Positions 10,184-19,568 of a stretch of 61,947 nt of DNA are shown piece by piece. The stretch's first letter is position 1; every line of letters begins with the position of its first letter. Source of the stretch: Nitrospirota bacterium (GTDB lineage: Bacteria > Nitrospirota > Thermodesulfovibrionia > Thermodesulfovibrionales > UBA6898). Where the stretch lies: contig JAJZPM010000015.1 of NCBI GenBank assembly GCA_021811105.1, positions 1 through 61,947 of the forward strand, in the 5' to 3' direction. The notes beneath the pieces were generated by a model. It did no database searches. It saw nothing but the letters and a program-made list of their open reading frames with translations, and had not been told where the DNA came from. Position numbers and translations under genes: made by a program.

Positions 10184-10225
10184 TCCTCTCCCCAGTCCCG
10201 AAATGTATGGTAAGGAGAATGTGAA

Positions 10226-11437
10226 ATGAGCAGACATACATGCAACACGATAGATGAGGCGATCGAAGACCTGGCGAAAGGCAAGATGGTGATCCTGGTC
10301 GACGACGAAGACAGGGAAAATGAGGGCGACCTCTGCATGGCCGCCGAAAAGGTCACTCCCGAGGCGATTAATTTTATGGCCAAATACGGAAGGGGGCTTA
10401 TATGTCTTTCGCTTAGCCCCGAACGGATCAACGAACTGAAGCTCCCGATGATGACGGACGATAATACCTCCTCGTTCGGCACCGCATTTACGGTCTCGAT
10501 AGAGGCGAAGAAGGGCGTTACGACCGGCATCTCGGCAGCAGACCGTGCGACGACGATCCTGACCGCTATCAATCCGGCAATGAAGGCCGAAGACCTCGCG
10601 AGACCCGGGCATGTGTTTCCGCTCAGGGCGCGGCCGGGAGGAGTGCTGCAGAGGGCCGGGCAGACCGAAGGGTCCGTCGACCTTGCCCGTCTTGCCGGAC
10701 TTTATCCGGCGGGGGTGATCTGCGAGATCATGAGCGATGACGGCACGATGGCGCGGATGCCCGAACTTCTGGAGTTTTCGAAAAAACACGACCTGAAGAT
10801 CGTCACGATCAAAGACCTTATCGGACACCGGATCAGGACCGAGCGCTTTGTTCACCGCGTTTCGACGACGAAACTCCCGACTGAATTCGGAGAATTCACG
10901 GTAATCGCCTACTCGAACGAAGTCGACAGCAACGTGCATCTCGCTCTGGTCAAGGGGGAGATCAAGCCGGGAGACGATGTGCTGGTGAGGGTGCATTCCG
11001 AATGCCTTACCGGTGACGTCTTTGGGTCCAGGCGTTGCGACTGCGGCGAGCAGCTCCACCGGGCGATGGAGATGATAAACGAAAAGGGCCAGGGGGTCAT
11101 GCTCTACATGAGGCAGGAGGGAAGGGGAATCGGCCTGGTGAACAAGTTAAAGGCTTATGAACTCCAGGACAAAGGGCTCGACACGGTCGAGGCAAATATC
11201 AAACTGGGGTTCAAAGCCGACCTCAGGGACTACGGGATCGGCGCGCAGATACTCGTCGACCTTGGCGTAAGGAAGATGCGGCTGATGACGAACAACCCCA
11301 AGAAGATCGTCGGCCTGGAAGGATACGGACTGAAGATGGTCGAGAGGGTACCGATGGAAACGAGCCCGCACGAAAGGAACCTGGTATATCTCAAGACAAA
11401 GAAGAAAAAACTCGGCCATATGCTGAGTAACGTGTGA
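10226..11437 (+). CDS. ribBA: Bifunctional DHBP synthase / GTP cyclohydrolase II
   Basis: Supplies both precursors of lumazine. The N-terminal half (about 1-205) is 3,4-dihydroxy-2-butanone-4-phosphate synthase, with [12 protein letters not shown] and [13 protein letters not shown]. The C-terminal half is GTP cyclohydrolase II, with zinc cysteines in [16 protein letters not shown] and the catalytic RQEGRGIGL. Both domains look intact across 403 residues. A GGTAAGGAGAATGTGAA stretch provides a good ribosome-binding site. It is followed 18 bases later by ribH. Confidence 0.96.
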   Translation: MSRHTCNTIDEAIEDLAKGKMVILVDDEDRENEGDLCMAAEKVTPEAINFMAKYGRGLICLSLSPERINELKLPMMTDDNTSSFGTAFTVSIEAKKGVTTGISAADRATTILTAINPAMKAEDLARPGHVFPLRARPGGVLQRAGQTEGSVDLARLAGLYPAGVICEIMSDDGTMARMPELLEFSKKHDLKIVTIKDLIGHRIRTERFVHRVSTTKLPTEFGEFTVIAYSNEVDSNVHLALVKGEIKPGDDVLVRVHSECLTGDVFGSRRCDCGEQLHRAMEMINEKGQGVMLYMRQEGRGIGLVNKLKAYELQDKGLDTVEANIKLGFKADLRDYGIGAQILVDLGVRKMRLMTNNPKKIVGLEGYGLKMVERVPMETSPHERNLVYLKTKKKKLGHMLSNV

Positions 11438-11455
11438 TTTGCTGAGGAGGGAGAG

Positions 11456-11917
11456 ATGAAAATTATTCAGGGAGAGCTCCAGGCAAAGGGCCTGAAATTC
11501 GCGGTGGTAGTGAGCAGGTTCAACGACTTTATCACCGGCAAGCTCCTTGACGGCGCGGTCGATGCGCTGCTCAGGCACGGGGCGGAAGAGGAAGACATAG
11601 ATGTGGTGAAGGTCCCGGGAGCGTTCGAGATCCCGCTTGCGGCCAAGAAACTTGCGACAAAGGGCACGTATCACGCGGTGGTCTGTCTCGGGACCGTGAT
11701 CAGGGGGGCGACACCTCATTTCGAATATGTGGCGGCAGAGGTATCGAAGGGAGTTGCTTCCGCTTCTCTTGAGACGGGCGTGCCGATAGCATTCGGTGTG
11801 ATCACCTCGGACACGATCGAACAGGCGGTCGAGAGGGCCGGGACCAAAAGCGGCAACAAGGGGTTCGATGCAGCAATCACCGCCATTGAGATGGCGCAAG
11901 TCATGAAGAAGTTATAA
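11456..11917 (+). CDS. ribH: 6,7-dimethyl-8-ribityllumazine synthase
   Basis: Condenses the RibB and RibA-pathway products to form lumazine, usually as a 60-subunit capsid or pentamer. The 153-residue protein has the substrate-binding [19 protein letters not shown] and [14 protein letters not shown] motifs, with the catalytic His in TPHFEYV, and a GVIT phosphate-site loop. The ribosome-binding site is GAGGAGGGAGAG just before the ATG. It forms the end of the rib cluster ahead of nusB. Confidence 0.96.
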   Translation: MKIIQGELQAKGLKFAVVVSRFNDFITGKLLDGAVDALLRHGAEEEDIDVVKVPGAFEIPLAAKKLATKGTYHAVVCLGTVIRGATPHFEYVAAEVSKGVASASLETGVPIAFGVITSDTIEQAVERAGTKSGNKGFDAAITAIEMAQVMKKL

Positions 11918-11939
11918 GTTAAAGGTAGAGAAGAGAGCC

Positions 11940-12014
11940 GAAAAGTGAGGAGCAACCCAGAGTGAAGGAAGTGAGTCTTAGACTATTCACTATTCACTAT
12001 TCACTTTTCACTTC
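11940..12014. repeat. AGTGA/TCACT repeat element between ribH and nusB
   Basis: The left half carries AGTGA units and the right half three TATTCACT units followed by TTTTCACTTC, giving an imperfect fold-back. The same TCACT-type low-complexity sequence occurs inside purL at 23231, 25592 and 25791. Confidence 0.65.
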
Positions 12015-12017
12015 CAT

Positions 12018-12428
12018 ATGAACCGTCGCAGGGCAAGGGAGTATGCGCTCCAGATGCTATTTCAATCGGAGTTTGCCGGGAAAGACGGTGAAGAGACGGT
12101 CCCCGAGGATGCGGGCGCGGGCAAGAACGACAAAGAGGAGCTGAAACATTTTGCTACGGAGATCTACCGGGGGACCCTGAAGCACCTCGAGGAGATAGAC
12201 CGGGTGATTCAGGAGGCCGCCGAACACTGGGACTTGCACAGGATGGCGGCGGTGGACAGGAATATCCTCCGGTTTGCCGTGTATGAAATACTCTACCGCC
12301 CCGACATTCCCTCTGCGGTGACGATCAACGAGGCGCTCGAAATCGCGAAGAAGTATTCGTCTCTTGAGTCCGTCCCGTTTATCAACGGCCTGCTCGACAG
12401 GATCGCCAGGAACTGCGCGAAGGCGTAG
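12018..12428 (+). CDS. nusB: Transcription antitermination factor NusB
   Basis: An RNA-binding partner of NusE/S10 in rRNA antitermination. The 136-residue all-helical protein begins NRRRAREYALQMLFQ and contains the family segments WDLHRMAAVDRNILRFAVYEILY and INEALEIAKKYSS, ending FINGLLDRIA. The ribH-nusB order is conserved in many bacteria. It is the last gene of the housekeeping run before the defence island. Confidence 0.95.
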   Translation: MNRRRAREYALQMLFQSEFAGKDGEETVPEDAGAGKNDKEELKHFATEIYRGTLKHLEEIDRVIQEAAEHWDLHRMAAVDRNILRFAVYEILYRPDIPSAVTINEALEIAKKYSSLESVPFINGLLDRIARNCAKA

Positions 12429-12519
12429 CTGTCTCCGTAATGAGTTGCTGTTAGCCATACGCTCCCTCTCTGCAATCGCATCTTCCCTGTTGTTGATTTT
12501 TCCTGGAAAAACTCATAAT

Positions 12520-13293
12520 ATGAATCACGTTGTCCAAAGGAGGGGATTGGATGTGACGAGGAAGCCTCGGGAGAAAGAGGGAGATGTAGCTTCCGACAAA
12601 GAGTTACACGGAGGTCATCGGGGACGCCTCAAGTCTCGATTCCTGAAAGAAGGGCTTGATAGTTTCGAGGATCACCAGGTGCTTGAGCTGCTTTTATTTC
12701 AGACTATCCCCCGTATTGATACAAATCCGATTGCCCACCGGCTGATGCAGCGTTTTGGAAGTCTTTCCTCTGTGCTTGAGGCCGACCCAAGAGACCTGGC
12801 GTCTGTAGAAGGTATCGGATTGAACGCAGCCTCCTTCCTCTCGATGATTCCACAGCTCACCAGAAGATACTTTCACGACAGGGTGAGACATTCACGGAAG
12901 GCCCTCAATACCTCGGAGGCCGCCGCAGAGTATCTTGCCCCTCTCATGGCCGGTCGGCCGGAGGAAGTGTTTTATCTCGTCTGTCTTGATTCCCAGCTCA
13001 AGGTACTTTATCCTGCCCTGATAAGCGAGGGTACGGTGAAGGATGCGCTTGTGCACCCACGGCACGTCGTCGAGGCTGCGGTGAGACACAAGGCTGCCTC
13101 CGTGATCCTTGCGCACAACCATCCTGCCGGAAGCGCCAAGCCATCTACCCATGACCATAGGCTGACTCGTAATCTGGTGCAGGTGCTCGGAGGCATCAAT
13201 GTGCAGGTTGTTGATCACATCATCGTGGCGGGGGAGCAGATTTACAGTTTCCAGCGCGAAGGGACATTGCCCACATTTGAGGCGGTGCGGTAA
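12520..13293 (+). CDS. radC: RadC-family JAB-domain protein
   Basis: A 257-residue protein from the ATG at 12520; an open frame further upstream overlaps nusB and was not used. The N-terminal part carries a helix-hairpin-helix-like SVEGIGLNAASFL. The C-terminal JAMM metal-binding motif is intact as AHNHPAGSAKPSTHD (about 205-220). RadC proteins are often carried by mobile elements and defence islands. Despite the name, a repair role is doubtful. It sits 26 bases before hsdR, which suggests it travelled with the restriction system. Confidence 0.9.
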   Translation: MNHVVQRRGLDVTRKPREKEGDVASDKELHGGHRGRLKSRFLKEGLDSFEDHQVLELLLFQTIPRIDTNPIAHRLMQRFGSLSSVLEADPRDLASVEGIGLNAASFLSMIPQLTRRYFHDRVRHSRKALNTSEAAAEYLAPLMAGRPEEVFYLVCLDSQLKVLYPALISEGTVKDALVHPRHVVEAAVRHKAASVILAHNHPAGSAKPSTHDHRLTRNLVQVLGGINVQVVDHIIVAGEQIYSFQREGTLPTFEAVR

Positions 13294-13319
13294 GATAACG
13301 ACGATCAGAGTGAATTTCA

Positions 13320-15665
13320 ATGACAACTGAAGCCGATGCCAGAATGCTGATAGATATGCTGCTTGAAAGAGCAGGCTGGACCATTACGAACAAAGCACAG
13401 GTTTCCACAGAGGAAGCGGCTGCCGACGGAAGGGCTGATTATTTGCTGAAAGACTCCCGTTCAAGGCCACTTGCTGTTATTGAGGCAAAACGTTTTGCTG
13501 TCGATCCATATACGGCCAAGGAGCAGGCGCGGGACTATGCAGCATCCCTCGGAGCTCCCTTCATCATGATGAGCAACGGTCAGGAGCATTTTTTTTGGGA
13601 TTATACAGACGGTGGAGATGCTCGCGCTATTATCGGAATGCCCGCGCAGGCCGACCTTGAGCGACGGGCCAACATTAAAATCCATCGGAAGGCTTCTCTT
13701 CAGGAATCATTAAGTGCTCTCTCATATCCGCTTCGCTTTATGTTCAAGGGGGAGGAACTCGAGGCCCGGCCGTATCAGTTGGAATGTTTGAAAAAGGCGG
13801 ATGAAGCGCTTATCACTGGTCGAAGAAGAATGCTGCTTGAAATGGCTACCGGCACCGGCAAGACGCTGACAATTGCCATGCTGATGAAACGCTGGTTTCA
13901 GTCCGCCGTTATCTCTCGAGTTTTGTTCCTTGTCGATCGGATTGAACTTGCAAAACAGGCGAAGGAGACATTTGACGAATATCTGTGCGACTGGCCTGCC
14001 GTAATCTTATACGGCGGCAGACGGAGCCTTGAGGGACAGATCGTCGTGGGGACACTCGACACAATCGCAGGTCAACTCGGGCCGAATGGCTTCGGTCATG
14101 CTTATTTTGATCTTGTGGTAACGGATGAGTGCCACCGCTCCATCTACAATACGCACCGGGCAACACTGGGGCACTTTGACGCCATCCATATCGGCCTCAC
14201 GGCGACGCCGAACCCCGGCGAACTTCACTGGATCAGTGAGCATGAACGTAGACTGGTACGTAATACGTATATCTTTTTCGACTGTTGGGATGCGGCAAAA
14301 CAAGAAGGACGTCCGACATTTGAATACGGTATTCAGAGGGCCATTAAAGAGGGTCACCTTGCAAAGTACCGCATTTATCATGCCGAAAGCGTGCTCACGT
14401 ATGAAGGCGCTGAATGGGAAGGGGAGGAAATAAAGCCGGGCAGTTGGGGACGGGATGTCGAATCCGAAGACCGGCTGACGACAATAATTCAGGAGTACTA
14501 TTCGGCGGATGCTGAGAGGGCAGTCCTGCGACCGAGGAAAACTATCGTCTTCTCCGTATCCGAAAGACAGGCTGCGGTATTGGTCAGGTTGTTCAATAAC
14601 ATTTTGTCGAATGAAGACTGTCTTAGAATTGCCGAACAGACAGGCCGAACTCCTTCTCAGGTGAGACAGGACTTTGCCAAGAAGATTACCTGCTATACCA
14701 ACAACGGCAATCCTAAACCTGTCATGGACGAATTCAAGTATGATCCTCTGCCCGTCATCGCAGTTTCGGTGGACATGCTCGATACGGGTTACGACCACAA
14801 GGAAGTGGAAAACCTGGTCATGCTGAGGCCGACACGCTCCGCGATCAAATATGCGCAGATGCGAGGGCGGGGAAGCCGCCTCTGTCCGCGAATTGAAAAG
14901 ACAGAGTTCATTATCTACGACTTCGCGGGTAACACAAAGAGGTTTAACGATCAGGGGGAGGCTTATCAAAAGCCGAGAATCGTGGGGGCATCGCCTGCAG
15001 CGGGCGCACCTTATTCTGTGAAAGAAAATGAAGAAGTACCGACTGCTGCGGCTGATGAGAGACGTTTTCAAGCCAGACGAGACGAATTTCTTGTTATTGG
15101 CAAAGGTTCGCTTGTCGACGAGATACGCGCGCGCGAAATTATTCTTGTGGGTCCTGAGGGGCTTGCGATAGACCGCAAAACCTATCGTGAGAAGTGGGAG
15201 GAGAAGATTGTCGAACTAAGGAAGACCGATCCCGCAGTTGAGAAGATATTCAGCAGTGAAGAGCTTGCCGAACAGGAATGGGAAGACCTCGCCAGGCGTC
15301 TCAATTCTCCTGAATACTTCTTTAACGAAGAATCGCTTAGGCGGGCCTTTGAGCAGCCCACCGGCTCGCTTACTGACTTTATCCGCGTGGCCTTGAAACT
15401 GGACAGGTTTCTGACACGGGAAGAACGAGTGGAATCTGTCTTCAATACTTGGGTGGCTGAACATTCAAACAGCATCAACCCGGCTCAGGCCCAGATGCTC
15501 CGCCTACTGAAGGCACGAGTCATGACTGGTGAAGAAATAACTATGAAGCTGTTCAGTCAGCCGCCTTTCTCTCTCTGGGGCGGTTTGACGCGCATGGAGC
15601 AGCTTTTCGGCAGAGGGCAGCTGCTGCAGATGGTAGATGAACTGAACACATTGTTAGCAGCTTGA
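13320..15665 (+). CDS. hsdR: Type I restriction enzyme, R (translocase/nuclease) subunit
   Basis: The motor and cleavage subunit of a type I restriction-modification system, 781 residues, the size of EcoEI/EcoKI-like HsdR. The N-terminal PD-(D/E)XK nuclease reads ADYLL then LAVIEAKRF (about 40-60). The superfamily 2 helicase follows with Walker A MATGTGKT, a DECH box, LTATP and the arginine-finger motif QMRGRGSRLC. The last 150 residues match the EcoEI-type C-terminal domain. The genes are in order R, M, S on one strand. No lesion is visible, so the enzyme looks functional. Confidence 0.94.
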   Translation: MTTEADARMLIDMLLERAGWTITNKAQVSTEEAAADGRADYLLKDSRSRPLAVIEAKRFAVDPYTAKEQARDYAASLGAPFIMMSNGQEHFFWDYTDGGDARAIIGMPAQADLERRANIKIHRKASLQESLSALSYPLRFMFKGEELEARPYQLECLKKADEALITGRRRMLLEMATGTGKTLTIAMLMKRWFQSAVISRVLFLVDRIELAKQAKETFDEYLCDWPAVILYGGRRSLEGQIVVGTLDTIAGQLGPNGFGHAYFDLVVTDECHRSIYNTHRATLGHFDAIHIGLTATPNPGELHWISEHERRLVRNTYIFFDCWDAAKQEGRPTFEYGIQRAIKEGHLAKYRIYHAESVLTYEGAEWEGEEIKPGSWGRDVESEDRLTTIIQEYYSADAERAVLRPRKTIVFSVSERQAAVLVRLFNNILSNEDCLRIAEQTGRTPSQVRQDFAKKITCYTNNGNPKPVMDEFKYDPLPVIAVSVDMLDTGYDHKEVENLVMLRPTRSAIKYAQMRGRGSRLCPRIEKTEFIIYDFAGNTKRFNDQGEAYQKPRIVGASPAAGAPYSVKENEEVPTAAADERRFQARRDEFLVIGKGSLVDEIRAREIILVGPEGLAIDRKTYREKWEEKIVELRKTDPAVEKIFSSEELAEQEWEDLARRLNSPEYFFNEESLRRAFEQPTGSLTDFIRVALKLDRFLTREERVESVFNTWVAEHSNSINPAQAQMLRLLKARVMTGEEITMKLFSQPPFSLWGGLTRMEQLFGRGQLLQMVDELNTLLAA

Positions 15666-15687
15666 AATTATGAAACGAGGCATCTGA

Positions 15688-17220
15688 ATGGACAGCGGCC
15701 AGATACAAAGCACTCTCAAGTCTCTTTGTAAAGTGATGTGGGACGGCAATGTCACCAATCCGATCACTTACGTCACTCAAATATCCTATCTGCTCTTTCT
15801 CAAGATGTTGGAAGAAATGGACCACGAACAGCAGGAAGCCCAAAACGGCAATTATCGCACATTGTTCGGAAAGTACAAGGTTGGTGACGAAAAACTGGAT
15901 TTCGACCCCCTGCGCTGGAGTGTGCTGACATCGAACCCGGACAATGAAATCATGCTACGCATTTTGCGCGATACGCTGCCGCAACTTGCCGGGCATCCTC
16001 ATCTCTCGCAAGGCGGGCGGGCCATTTTTCGCAATGCCTCAATTGTCATTCCTAATGGAGCTACCCTGCGGCGCGCAGTGGACATTATCGCGCCCATCTC
16101 GTTTCTCGGTATGGACGCTGATATCAAGGGTGATCTTTTTGAATACCTTTCCAGCGAACTCGGCGGTCAGAAAAAAGCCGCCCAATTTCGCACCCCACGC
16201 CACCTGATCCGAGTCATCACCCAAATGGTCAACCCGCAGATCGGAGACACGGTTTGTGACCCCGCGTGTGGTTCGGGAGGCTTTCTCATCGCAGCATATG
16301 AACATGTGCTTTTGGCAAATACGAGTCCGGAATTTATACACGAAAAGATCTCGCCCGATGGAATGGTCCGCAAGATCGGTATCGGCGACAAGCTCACCCG
16401 TGCACAGTGGGATTTTATGCAGACCAAAGCGTTCTATGGATTTGACGGCGACACGGACATTCTTCGCATGGCTGCCATGAATGCGATGCTGCACGGTTTC
16501 GACCGTTGCCCTATGGTGCAGCGGGATTCCATATGCGGTAGCGAAGACAGGTGGGATGAGATCAAGTTCGACTATATACTGGAGAACCCGCCGTTCTCCG
16601 GTTCGCGGGGCGATGCCAAAAGGTCTCTCCGTATCGAGAAGGGAGACAAGTACGTCCTCTTTCTCGCTCATGCCCTGCGCAGCCTGCGACCCGGCGGTAC
16701 CGCCGGGATCATCTTCCCTAATGGTATTCTTTTCGGCGATACTGGGAGTCACATTACCGTCAAAGAACGGCTGCTGAGGGAATTTGACTTACAGGCTGTA
16801 GTGGTCCTGCCAAAGGGGATGTTCGAACCTTACACGCCAAATCCGACGTGCTTCTTTATCTTCAGGAACACCGGCAAACTAACTAAAAACGTCTGGTTCT
16901 TTAAGGTGGAAGGTGACGGATCGTCACTCTCCAAATCTCGCAAATTCGGTTCTCAATTCCGGAATGATTTTCCAGATCTGCTTAAAATGTGGCCTAAGCG
17001 CAAGACAGAAGAAGGTCGTGCGTGGTTGGTTCCGGCAAAGAAGATCATCAACAATAACTACAATATGACTCTCTCCAGCCTTGGCTTGATCGAGGCTGAA
17101 ACAGTTGAACATCCCGAGCCGGAGGAGATTCTCATTTCCGCAGCTGCTAAAGAAGAGCGCATTCTCAAGCTTATTCAGGAGATGCGGGAACTTCTTGCGG
17201 AAGGGAATGGAAATGGTTGA
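15688..17220 (+). CDS. hsdM: Type I restriction enzyme, M (adenine methyltransferase) subunit
   Basis: An N6-adenine DNA methyltransferase subunit, 510 residues. The N-terminal HsdM domain (VMWDGNVTNPITYVTQISYL) precedes the SAM-binding motif DPACGSGGFLIAAYEH and the catalytic NPPF in FDYILENPPFSGSRGD (about 296). It needs HsdS for sequence recognition and protects host DNA. Its end overlaps hsdS by a few bases, and a short TGAATGGACAGC start follows hsdR. Confidence 0.95.
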   Translation: MDSGQIQSTLKSLCKVMWDGNVTNPITYVTQISYLLFLKMLEEMDHEQQEAQNGNYRTLFGKYKVGDEKLDFDPLRWSVLTSNPDNEIMLRILRDTLPQLAGHPHLSQGGRAIFRNASIVIPNGATLRRAVDIIAPISFLGMDADIKGDLFEYLSSELGGQKKAAQFRTPRHLIRVITQMVNPQIGDTVCDPACGSGGFLIAAYEHVLLANTSPEFIHEKISPDGMVRKIGIGDKLTRAQWDFMQTKAFYGFDGDTDILRMAAMNAMLHGFDRCPMVQRDSICGSEDRWDEIKFDYILENPPFSGSRGDAKRSLRIEKGDKYVLFLAHALRSLRPGGTAGIIFPNGILFGDTGSHITVKERLLREFDLQAVVVLPKGMFEPYTPNPTCFFIFRNTGKLTKNVWFFKVEGDGSSLSKSRKFGSQFRNDFPDLLKMWPKRKTEEGRAWLVPAKKIINNNYNMTLSSLGLIEAETVEHPEPEEILISAAAKEERILKLIQEMRELLAEGNGNG

Positions 17221-18322
17221 TTTTTTTCCAAACTCACCGTTCCCTAAAAAAAGCATTAAGAAACTGGTTCGAATAAATTATGGGAAGGGACTCGCCGCTA
17301 AAGAAAGAGAACCAAATGGAACAGTTCCTGTATATGGTTCAAATGGTATCATTGGTTATCACTCAGTAGCTTATACGAAAGCTCCCGCTATCATAATCGG
17401 GAGAAAGGGTTCTGTTGGCGAAGTAAATTATTCAGATGTGCCTTGCTGGCCAATTGACACATCATTTTTTATCGATGAATTTTCACAAGATTTAGATTCA
17501 AAGTGGCTCTTTTATTGCCTGAACCATCTGGAACTTGGTATTCACGCTCAAGGACCAAAACCGGGCATAAAGAGAGACCTCCTTTACTATGCCCATATCC
17601 CAGTACCACAGGATATTACTCAGCAACGCAAAATTATTGCGCGGATCGAAGAATTGACTCATCGCGCCGAAGAAGCCAAAAACGTGGCTGTTGCGAGAGA
17701 TGTCGAATTGGATCTGATGCTTCAATCCTTTTATGCACGACTAATCGAAGGCGCTGAATGGAAGCCTCTCACGGAAGCAGCTTCACTGGTGAGACGCTCA
17801 ATCAAAACTAAGCCCGACGAACAATATGAAGAGATGGGTATACGCAGTTTCGGAAAGGGCACGTTCAAGAAACCAGTCCTAACGGGCAATCAGATTGGTA
17901 ATAAGCGTATTTACCGGATACATGAGGGCGACTTAGTTTTCAGTAACGTGTTCGCCTGGGAAAAAGCTATTGCAGTCGCAAAAAAGGAAGATAACGGCCG
18001 CGTCGGTTCCCATCGGTTCATTACCTATGTGCCTCATAAAGGGCAGGCAACATCCGAATTCCTCTGCCACCATTTCCTCAGCGAACGAGGCATAGAAGAT
18101 ATTCGGGCTGCATCCCCGGGGTCGGCAGGAAGAAACCGCACGCTCGGCCTGACAAAGTTGGAAAAGATACTGGTACCAGTGCCAGATTACGAGGAACAAG
18201 AGCGATTTGCCGAAATCGCCAAGCGGCGCCAACATATCCGCCAGGAATCGGCTGGCATTGCAGGGGACTTGAAAATATTTACATCCGCCCTTCTTGCCAA
18301 AGCCTTTCGTGGAGAACTGTAG
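17207..18322 (+). CDS. hsdS: Type I restriction enzyme, S (specificity) subunit
   Basis: Carries two target-recognition domains separated by a helical spacer. The first spans about 1-165 (GTVPVYGSNGIIGYHS, APAIIIGRKGSVGEV), with the spacer helix at RKIIARIEELTHRAEEAKNV. The second is GDLVFSNVFAWEKA...GSAGRNRTLGLTKLEKI, followed by the C-terminal helix. The start is placed at ATG 17207 (or 17213) because the open frame before it lies inside hsdM. At 371 residues it is slightly short but complete. The recognition sequence cannot be deduced. Confidence 0.9.
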   Translation: MEMVDFFPNSPFPKKSIKKLVRINYGKGLAAKEREPNGTVPVYGSNGIIGYHSVAYTKAPAIIIGRKGSVGEVNYSDVPCWPIDTSFFIDEFSQDLDSKWLFYCLNHLELGIHAQGPKPGIKRDLLYYAHIPVPQDITQQRKIIARIEELTHRAEEAKNVAVARDVELDLMLQSFYARLIEGAEWKPLTEAASLVRRSIKTKPDEQYEEMGIRSFGKGTFKKPVLTGNQIGNKRIYRIHEGDLVFSNVFAWEKAIAVAKKEDNGRVGSHRFITYVPHKGQATSEFLCHHFLSERGIEDIRAASPGSAGRNRTLGLTKLEKILVPVPDYEEQERFAEIAKRRQHIRQESAGIAGDLKIFTSALLAKAFRGEL

Positions 18323-18324
18323 GA

Positions 18325-19203
18325 ATGCCGCAAAAGGTTATCAGTATTCCTACCCTGAATGACAGGGCATGGGATTTTCAGCAACTCTTTAATATCTGGA
18401 GCCAGGTTAACGACTATCGCGAGGATGTGCTTTTCAACTTCTCTGGATGCCATTTTTTGCGTCCTAATGCCGTGGCTTTTCTAGGAGGCGTGGCACGACT
18501 TATCGAGTTCCGCATGGGCACAGTTTATTTTGATTGGGATACTCTGCGAGACGATTGGGTAAAGAATACACTCAGTCAGAATGGGTTTGCCGGAGCATTT
18601 GGCAGTTCCTCCTCAGGTTGGTCCGGCCATTCTATCCCATATCGGGAAGACAGTAAATGGGATGCCAACAGCATTATAGATTATTTAGAGCTTTACTGGT
18701 TGGGAAGAGGCTGGGTTCATGTTAGTCCGCGGCTTAGGGATGCTATTATTGGGCATGTTTGGGAGATTTATAATAATGCTTTCGAACATAGCGGTTCGGA
18801 AATCGGCGTGTTTTCTTGCGGGCAACATTTCCATCGCAAAGATGAGTTGCTTCTTTCAGTGGTGGACTTTGGCCAAGGAATCCCGGCTAAGGTGCGAACA
18901 TTCCTCAGCAGTGATCCACGCGCCGACCAGTTGTTGGCAGCCGGTTGTCTTAGGTGGGCTTTCCAACGGGGCAATACTACGAAGGAAGATGAGCCTGGTG
19001 GACTTGGACTTGACCTGCTGAAGGAATTTATACAGCTCAATCAAGGCAAACTGGAAGTCTACAGCAATGAAGGTTATGCTATTATTGACAGGGATGGTGA
19101 ACGGTACGAAAATCGTGATATCTCTTTTGAAGGCACGGTGGTTCATATCACTTTGAGGTGCGACGAGAAGCTTTACCATTTCAAAGATGAAACGCCGTCA
19201 TAA
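18325..19203 (+). CDS. GHKL (histidine-kinase-type) ATP-binding protein with N-terminal STAS-like region
   Basis: A 292-residue protein starting 2 bases after hsdS. The C-terminal half has a GHKL/HATPase nucleotide site: N-box EIYNNAFEHSG (about 151-161), G1 VVDFGQGIPAKV and G2 GGLGLDLLKEF. There is no phosphoacceptor-histidine domain or membrane segment, so it resembles SpoIIAB/RsbW-type protein kinases more than a sensor kinase. The N-terminal segment FNFSGCHFLRPNAVAFLGG parallels the STAS-like pattern of the next gene. With its two neighbours it forms a compact module. Function is unknown; phosphorylation or sequestration of the STAS-like partner is an inference. Confidence 0.75.
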   Translation: MPQKVISIPTLNDRAWDFQQLFNIWSQVNDYREDVLFNFSGCHFLRPNAVAFLGGVARLIEFRMGTVYFDWDTLRDDWVKNTLSQNGFAGAFGSSSSGWSGHSIPYREDSKWDANSIIDYLELYWLGRGWVHVSPRLRDAIIGHVWEIYNNAFEHSGSEIGVFSCGQHFHRKDELLLSVVDFGQGIPAKVRTFLSSDPRADQLLAAGCLRWAFQRGNTTKEDEPGGLGLDLLKEFIQLNQGKLEVYSNEGYAIIDRDGERYENRDISFEGTVVHITLRCDEKLYHFKDETPS

Positions 19204-19217
19204 CGAGGAGAAGAACT

Positions 19218-19568
19218 ATGAAGATATCTATCAAAGACAAGATCGGTCCACGCTGCATCATCAAGGAAGACGGGCAGAAGGTTTATGATGCGATTTTCGA
19301 ACCCCTGTCGAGGGGAGAGAACATTACGCTGGATTTTGCTGGAGTGACTCAATTCGCCTCTCCTTTTTTTAATTTTGCCGTCGGTCAATTGCTGAAGGAT
19401 GTCAGAGAAAACGACTTACGTCGCTTGCTTCATATCGACAATCTTAACGAAACAGGGAAATTGGTCGTCGAGCGCGTTATTGAAAACGCAGCCAAGTATC
19501 ATGGTGATAAAGACTATCGGAAAATCGTGGATGACATTCTGGAGCAGCAGGCAAAGGAGAACGCCTGA
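19218..19568 (+). CDS. STAS-like protein (DUF4325)
   Basis: A 116-residue protein whose ITLDFAGVTQFASPFFNFAVGQLL segment (about 33-56, not quoted beyond this) is characteristic of the DUF4325/STAS-like fold of small partner-switching proteins. A good ribosome-binding site (AACGAGGAGAAG) precedes the ATG. Its stop overlaps the next start (TGATG). DUF4325 proteins commonly pair with GHKL ATPases, and here the pair is directly coupled to a PIN nuclease. The regulatory role is inferred. Confidence 0.75.
   Translation: MKISIKDKIGPRCIIKEDGQKVYDAIFEPLSRGENITLDFAGVTQFASPFFNFAVGQLLKDVRENDLRRLLHIDNLNETGKLVVERVIENAAKYHGDKDYRKIVDDILEQQAKENA

Noticed and set aside
9184-10225. FMN riboswitch ahead of ribE
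   Set aside because: ribE follows the preceding gene without a leader, and none of the conserved RFN segments are present.
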